Source of the DNA: Betaproteobacteria bacterium
GTDB taxonomy: Bacteria > Pseudomonadota > Gammaproteobacteria > Burkholderiales > Casimicrobiaceae
DNA length: 64,000 bases
Assembly (NCBI GenBank): GCA_013298695.1
Contig: JAAFIS010000004.1
Span: forward strand, 62,001-126,000
Reading direction: 5' to 3'
The notes under the pieces were generated by a model. The model had not been told where the DNA came from, ran no database searches, and saw only the letters and a list, made by a program, of their open reading frames with translations. The position numbers were made by a program, and so were the translations under genes. Numbering within the stretch: the stretch's first letter is position 1; each line of letters begins with the position of its first letter. Positions 60,131-64,000 of this stretch are shown here, piece by piece.

Positions 60131-62938
60131 ATGATTTCTCCACGCCGTTTTGCGTTGCTGCCCGTCTCCCTAGCACCGCTTGCCCTAGCAACGCTCGCCC
60201 TCACCACGCTCACGCTTGCAGCCTCGTTCGCCTCCGCGCAGCCGGTCACTACATCCCCCGCGCCGAATGCCTTGCCCAGCGCTGCGAAAGCAGTTGATGC
60301 GGCGTTTGAAATCGGCCCGAGCGTTGCCGGACTTACCGAATACACGCTGAAGGCCAACGGCCTAAAAGTGCTGCTGTTTCCCGACGCGTCGGCACCGAAA
60401 ACCACCGTCAATATCACCTATCTCGTGGGTTCGCGGCACGAGGGCTACGGTGAAACAGGGATGGCGCATCTGCTTGAGCACATGCTGTTCAAAGCGACCG
60501 AAAAGTATCCAAACTTGTGGAAAGACATGAACGATCGCGGCTTTTTGAGCAACGGCACCACCTGGACGGATCGTACCAATTACTTCGAAACGTTTAACGC
60601 CACCGACGACAACCTCCGCTGGGCCATTGGCATGGAAGCCGAGCGCATGGTCAACGCCAAAATTTTGCGCGAAGAGCTCGACACTGAAATGACCGTCGTG
60701 CGCAACGAGTTTGAGCGCGGCGAAAACAATCCGCAATGGGCGCTCTCAGAAAAAACTCGAGCCGCGCAATTCATGTGGCACAACTACGGCAACTCAACGA
60801 TCGGCAATAGAAGCGATATTGAGAATGTGGGCATCGAAAATCTGCGTGCGTTCTACCGGCGCTATTACCAACCGGATAACGCTGTTTTGCTAGTGGCCGG
60901 AAAATTTGATAGTGCCAAAACGCTAGCGTGGATTGAGCAATCGTTCGCGCCCATCGCCAAGCCGGACCGCGTGTTGCCGAAACTCTGGACCGTTGAACCG
61001 ACCCAAGACGGTGAGCGCGAAGTGACCGTGCGCCGCGTCGGTGATTCGCAAATGCTCTACGCAACTTACCGAGCGCCCGCGGCCTTACACGCCGACAATG
61101 CGGCACTCGCCGTGCTGTCACGATTGATGACGATTGAGCCTTCTGGCCGCTTGTATAAAGCGATGGTGGAAGGCAAGTTTGCGGTGTCAGTTGAAGGCGA
61201 TCACGATGTGATGTTTGATTCAGCCGCCACTGGGTTTTGGGCAACACTTAACAAAACCCAATCCATCGACAAAGCACGCGACGCGTTTTTGATCGCCGTA
61301 GAGACTGCGATCACTAAGCCGTTTACTCCCGCTGAACTCACTCGGGTGAAACTGCAGCTCGAAAAAGAAACCGAGCAAACGCTCGCCAACTCGGGCCGCT
61401 TTGCGGTGGCGCTGTCGGAAGCGATTGCGCTCGGCGATTGGCGCAGCTATTTTTTGCTACGCGAACGCGAGCAAGCGGTGACACTGGTTGACATCGAGCG
61501 GGTTGCCCGAACCTATTTCAAGCCGCAAAACCGAACCTTAGGTCGCTTTATTCCAACCGACAAGCCCAATCGCGCCGAAATGCCGGTGACGCCCGCTGTT
61601 GTTGATGCGCTCAAAGGGTTTTCTGGCAGCGCGGCGCTGGGTGACGGCGAGCAATTTGAACCCACGCCAAAAAATATCGAACAGCGCGTCGAGCGATTCA
61701 CGCTCGCCAACGGGATGCGTGTGAATTTATTGCCGAAGAAGACGCGTGGCAACACCGTGAATTTAGCGCTAACGATCGGCTACGGAAGTGAGGCGTCTCG
61801 TCAAGGCATGCAAGCCGTTGAAACGCTCGCCAACGCAACGATGATGCGCGGCGCCAAAGGAATGGATCGGCAAGCTATTCGCGATAAGTTAGATCAACTC
61901 CGCGCCAGCGGTGGAATCAGTTTGGGTGGCGGAAGTTTTCAAACCAAGCGCGCGCACGTCCCCGACTTAATAGAGCTCATCTCCACGATTTACAGCGCGC
62001 CGACGTTCCCAGCGAGCGAAATCGAGCTCGTTCGTAAAGAGATCATCACCGGCATTGAAGAGGCCGCTAAAGATCCGGAAAGCGTGGTTTTCAATGCGAT
62101 AGATCGCTATTTCACGCCGTTCCCCAAAGGCGACGTGCGCTACGTTGAAACACCTGCTGAGAGAGTTGCGGCGCTCAAAGTCGCAACCCGCGAGCAAATT
62201 GTTCGATTCGCGACACAAATGCGTGGCCTGTCCGCAGCGGAAATCTCTATCGTCGGTGATTTCGATGCGGTGGCGACCAAAGCCGCGTTGCAAAAGCACT
62301 TCTCGGCGCTAAAACTGGCAGCACCTTACCAGCGTGTCACGACGCCGCACAAACCGATTCCAGTCAAAACGGAAAAACTGCAAACGCCAGACAAGGAAAA
62401 CGCCACTTTCGTCGCACGCATCGCTTTCCCGCTGCAAGACAAAGCCGAGGACTACCCGACATTGCTGCTCGCCGATTACATCCTTGGTGGCTCGGCGGGC
62501 GCTCGCTTGTTTACCCGCGTTCGTGAAAAAGAAGGCCTGTCGTACGACGTGTTCAGCACTCTGTCCGTCCCTACCTTTTCGACCAACGCAACGTGGTCGT
62601 TCGGTTTCATCGCCAATCCGCAGAACGCAGCTAAGGCAGAAGCATCGCTGCGCGATGAGTTGAAACAATTGCTGGGCGGCGCGCTCACCACCGCTGAATT
62701 TGAACTGCAGCGCTCGGCGTTTTTGGATCAACGCTTGGTGCGACGCGGCACCGACGCGACCTTGGCAGCACAACTGACGTTCCTTACCGATACGGATCGC
62801 ACTTTCGGCTTCGTCGAGAGCCTCGAAACCCGCATCCGTGCGTTGACTAAAGCGGATTTAGACGCAGTGCTCAAAAAATACCTTGATCCGAGCGCACTGT
62901 CAGCGTTTGTTGCGGGCGATTTCAGCAAAGTGAAATGA
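60131..62938 (+). CDS. M16-family zinc peptidase, periplasmic
   Basis: 935 residues, two tandem M16 units. A signal peptide of about 35 residues ends at ASFASAQ. The inverted zinc motif HLLEH is in GMAHLLEHMLFK, with the distal Glu in EMTVVRNEFERGENNP. The second unit lacks a zinc site, as usual for the pitrilysin-type pair, and contains the substrate-binding RVREKEGLSYDVFSTLS. It degrades peptides in the periplasm. ATG at 60131; longer starts overlap the ABC gene. A strong terminator follows. Confidence 0.92.
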   Translation: MISPRRFALLPVSLAPLALATLALTTLTLAASFASAQPVTTSPAPNALPSAAKAVDAAFEIGPSVAGLTEYTLKANGLKVLLFPDASAPKTTVNITYLVGSRHEGYGETGMAHLLEHMLFKATEKYPNLWKDMNDRGFLSNGTTWTDRTNYFETFNATDDNLRWAIGMEAERMVNAKILREELDTEMTVVRNEFERGENNPQWALSEKTRAAQFMWHNYGNSTIGNRSDIENVGIENLRAFYRRYYQPDNAVLLVAGKFDSAKTLAWIEQSFAPIAKPDRVLPKLWTVEPTQDGEREVTVRRVGDSQMLYATYRAPAALHADNAALAVLSRLMTIEPSGRLYKAMVEGKFAVSVEGDHDVMFDSAATGFWATLNKTQSIDKARDAFLIAVETAITKPFTPAELTRVKLQLEKETEQTLANSGRFAVALSEAIALGDWRSYFLLREREQAVTLVDIERVARTYFKPQNRTLGRFIPTDKPNRAEMPVTPAVVDALKGFSGSAALGDGEQFEPTPKNIEQRVERFTLANGMRVNLLPKKTRGNTVNLALTIGYGSEASRQGMQAVETLANATMMRGAKGMDRQAIRDKLDQLRASGGISLGGGSFQTKRAHVPDLIELISTIYSAPTFPASEIELVRKEIITGIEEAAKDPESVVFNAIDRYFTPFPKGDVRYVETPAERVAALKVATREQIVRFATQMRGLSAAEISIVGDFDAVATKAALQKHFSALKLAAPYQRVTTPHKPIPVKTEKLQTPDKENATFVARIAFPLQDKAEDYPTLLLADYILGGSAGARLFTRVREKEGLSYDVFSTLSVPTFSTNATWSFGFIANPQNAAKAEASLRDELKQLLGGALTTAEFELQRSAFLDQRLVRRGTDATLAAQLTFLTDTDRTFGFVESLETRIRALTKADLDAVLKKYLDPSALSAFVAGDFSKVK

Positions 62939-62991
62939 GTTCTAACTCACACTAAAATCGTGTTGCGCCCGGAGCCCAGCGCGACGATTTC

Positions 62992-63015
62992 AAAAGGGGC
63001 GTTAAGCCCCTTTTT
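62992..63015 (+). terminator. Intrinsic terminator after the M16 peptidase gene
   Basis: AAAAGGGGC-GTTAA-GCCCCTTTTT, a 9-bp stem with flanking A/T runs. The T run ends two bases before the ATG of the next gene, so the hairpin occupies the region where that gene's ribosome site would be. Confidence 0.88.
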
Positions 63016-63016
63016 C

Positions 63017-64000
63017 ATGCCCAGCTCTACGCTTCCTATTCCTGCCGTTTCCGATGACGCACGCACCGAAAGGTCATGGCTCATTCTGCTAGCGGCGATG
63101 AGCTTTACCAACATCGTGGACTTCATGGTGATGATGCCGCTGGCATCGTTCCTGATGCGCGAATTCAAGATCACGACGACAGAGTTCAGTCTGCTGGTCT
63201 CGGCGTACGCCATTGCGGCGTCGGTATCGAGCCTGGTGATGGCCTCAATTGCTGATCGTTTTGATCGAAAAATCGCCCTGTTGGTGTCCTATGGCGGAAT
63301 GATTGTGGGCACCATCGCGTGTGCGCTCGCGCCCACCTACGCCACGCTGCTGCTCGCGCGTGTCGTCGCTGGTTTGTTTGGCGGCGTCACCGGTTCGATC
63401 ATGTTTGCAATGATCGGCGATCGCGTGGCCGATACCCGACGCGGTCGCGCGATGGGACTGGTGATGATGGGCTTTTCGTTCTCGGCGGTCGTCGGCATTC
63501 CGCTCTCGCTCTATGTCGCGGCCCAAACGAGCTGGCGTTGGCCGTTTGCGGGTTTGTCGCTTGTTTGCATCGTGCTTTTTTTCGTTGCGCAGCGGCGCAT
63601 TCCGTCGATGCGCGGCCACATTCGCAACGAAAAACCAAAGGGAGTGCTGCGCGGTTATATCGACCTCGTCAAAGCGCCGAACCATGCGTGGGCGATGCTC
63701 GCGTCGTCGCTGATCGTGCTCTCTGGCATGATCGTGATCCCATTTATCGCACCGACGCGAATTACCAATGAAGGCATGACTGAAGCGCAGCTCTCGCTCT
63801 TCTATATCGTTGGCGGAGCGGTTACGCTTTTCACGCGTCCCTTGTTCGGCGGCATGTCTGATCGCTACCGGCGCTCGAACGTGTTTTATTGGTTAGTCTT
63901 GGGCTCCGCTATTCCGATTCTGCTCATCACCCATCGATTGGGCGCGGGGCTCGCCTCACAAATCGCGATCTCGGTGCTCTTCTTCATTTTTGTGAGCGGC
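63017..64000 (+). CDS. MFS transporter, 5' part (runs off window)
   Basis: 328 residues visible of a probable 400. First segment LILLAAMSFTNIVDFMVMMP, MFS motif A ADRFDRKIALLVSYGG and ADTRRGRAMGLVMMG match DHA1-type drug/sugar exporters (AraJ-like). No stop before the window end. ATG at 63017 is required to include the first membrane segment, yet it lies two bases after a terminator T run with no ribosome site, so its expression signals are unusual. Substrate unknown. Confidence 0.85.
   Translation, partial: MPSSTLPIPAVSDDARTERSWLILLAAMSFTNIVDFMVMMPLASFLMREFKITTTEFSLLVSAYAIAASVSSLVMASIADRFDRKIALLVSYGGMIVGTIACALAPTYATLLLARVVAGLFGGVTGSIMFAMIGDRVADTRRGRAMGLVMMGFSFSAVVGIPLSLYVAAQTSWRWPFAGLSLVCIVLFFVAQRRIPSMRGHIRNEKPKGVLRGYIDLVKAPNHAWAMLASSLIVLSGMIVIPFIAPTRITNEGMTEAQLSLFYIVGGAVTLFTRPLFGGMSDRYRRSNVFYWLVLGSAIPILLITHRLGAGLASQIAISVLFFIFVSG

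Overview
This 64-kb window looks like a chromosomal segment from a betaproteobacterium (Burkholderiales-like), with GC content in the mid-50s by eye. The evidence is gene order: mreBCD-mrdA-rodA-rlpA diverging from gatCAB; the rng-maf-rlmH-rsfS-nadD cluster; a tolB-pal-cpoB tail; an AlgZ/AlgR-type LytTR system; and a double-length tandem-fused UvrA. No rRNA, tRNA, CRISPR array, prophage or complete insertion sequence was recognised.

Layout. Bases 1-2.8 kb: 3' end of a short-chain dehydrogenase, then a visibly GC-richer block with a YCII-domain gene translationally coupled to an ECF42-type sigma factor, then non-coding sequence with a possible gene remnant. 2.8-6.7 kb: Ppx/GppA phosphatase and an arsenic operon (arsR-arsI-arsC-aquaglyceroporin) with an operator at the arsR start. 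6.8-13.3 kb: PhoX-type Tat phosphatase, LytS/LytTR two-component pair, and an S9-peptidase-like protein lacking its Ser and His. 13.3-20.1 kb: Nei glycosylase and the giant UvrA. 20.3-31.5 kb: exported dockerin-tailed protein, PepE, MFS transporter, DUF4230 protein, TPR/O-GlcNAc-transferase-like protein, RNase G, Maf, RlmH, RsfS with a histone-H1-like tail, NadD and a small exported protein. 31.8-38.8 kb: LysR regulator, phenylalanine hydroxylase, a solitary integron cassette with its attC site, DUF2939 and DUF3291 proteins, YeeE/YedE transporter, VOC protein and MutY. 38.9-48.2 kb (minus strand): mreB-mreC-mreD-mrdA-rodA-rlpA-tolB-pal-cpoB, the cell-shape and envelope-constriction set. 48.5-64 kb (plus strand): gatCAB, truncated haemoglobin, two exported proteins (one a YVTN propeller with a dockerin-like tail), DUF924, ClsB, response regulator, Atm1-type ABC exporter, M16 peptidase and the start of an MFS transporter.

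The most unusual signal is not a gene. Nine copies of an ~84-bp imperfect palindrome are scattered through the window. Each has a 17-bp sub-palindrome at either end (best form GCCCAATTTAATTGGGC), and the two start exactly 67 bp apart in eight of nine copies. The 50-bp interior has diverged almost completely but keeps its length and a weak dyad centred near TATCGA. Eight copies are intergenic, none of them between divergent genes. Two bracket the algZR operon closely. The ninth (82 bp) lies in frame inside uvrA and is translated as an inter-domain linker. An unrelated palindromic repeat is also translated within the same uvrA. GTAG-type REP sequences, a TIR-bounded MITE-like element and a hairpin cluster between gatA and gatB add to a genome rich in small non-coding repeats.
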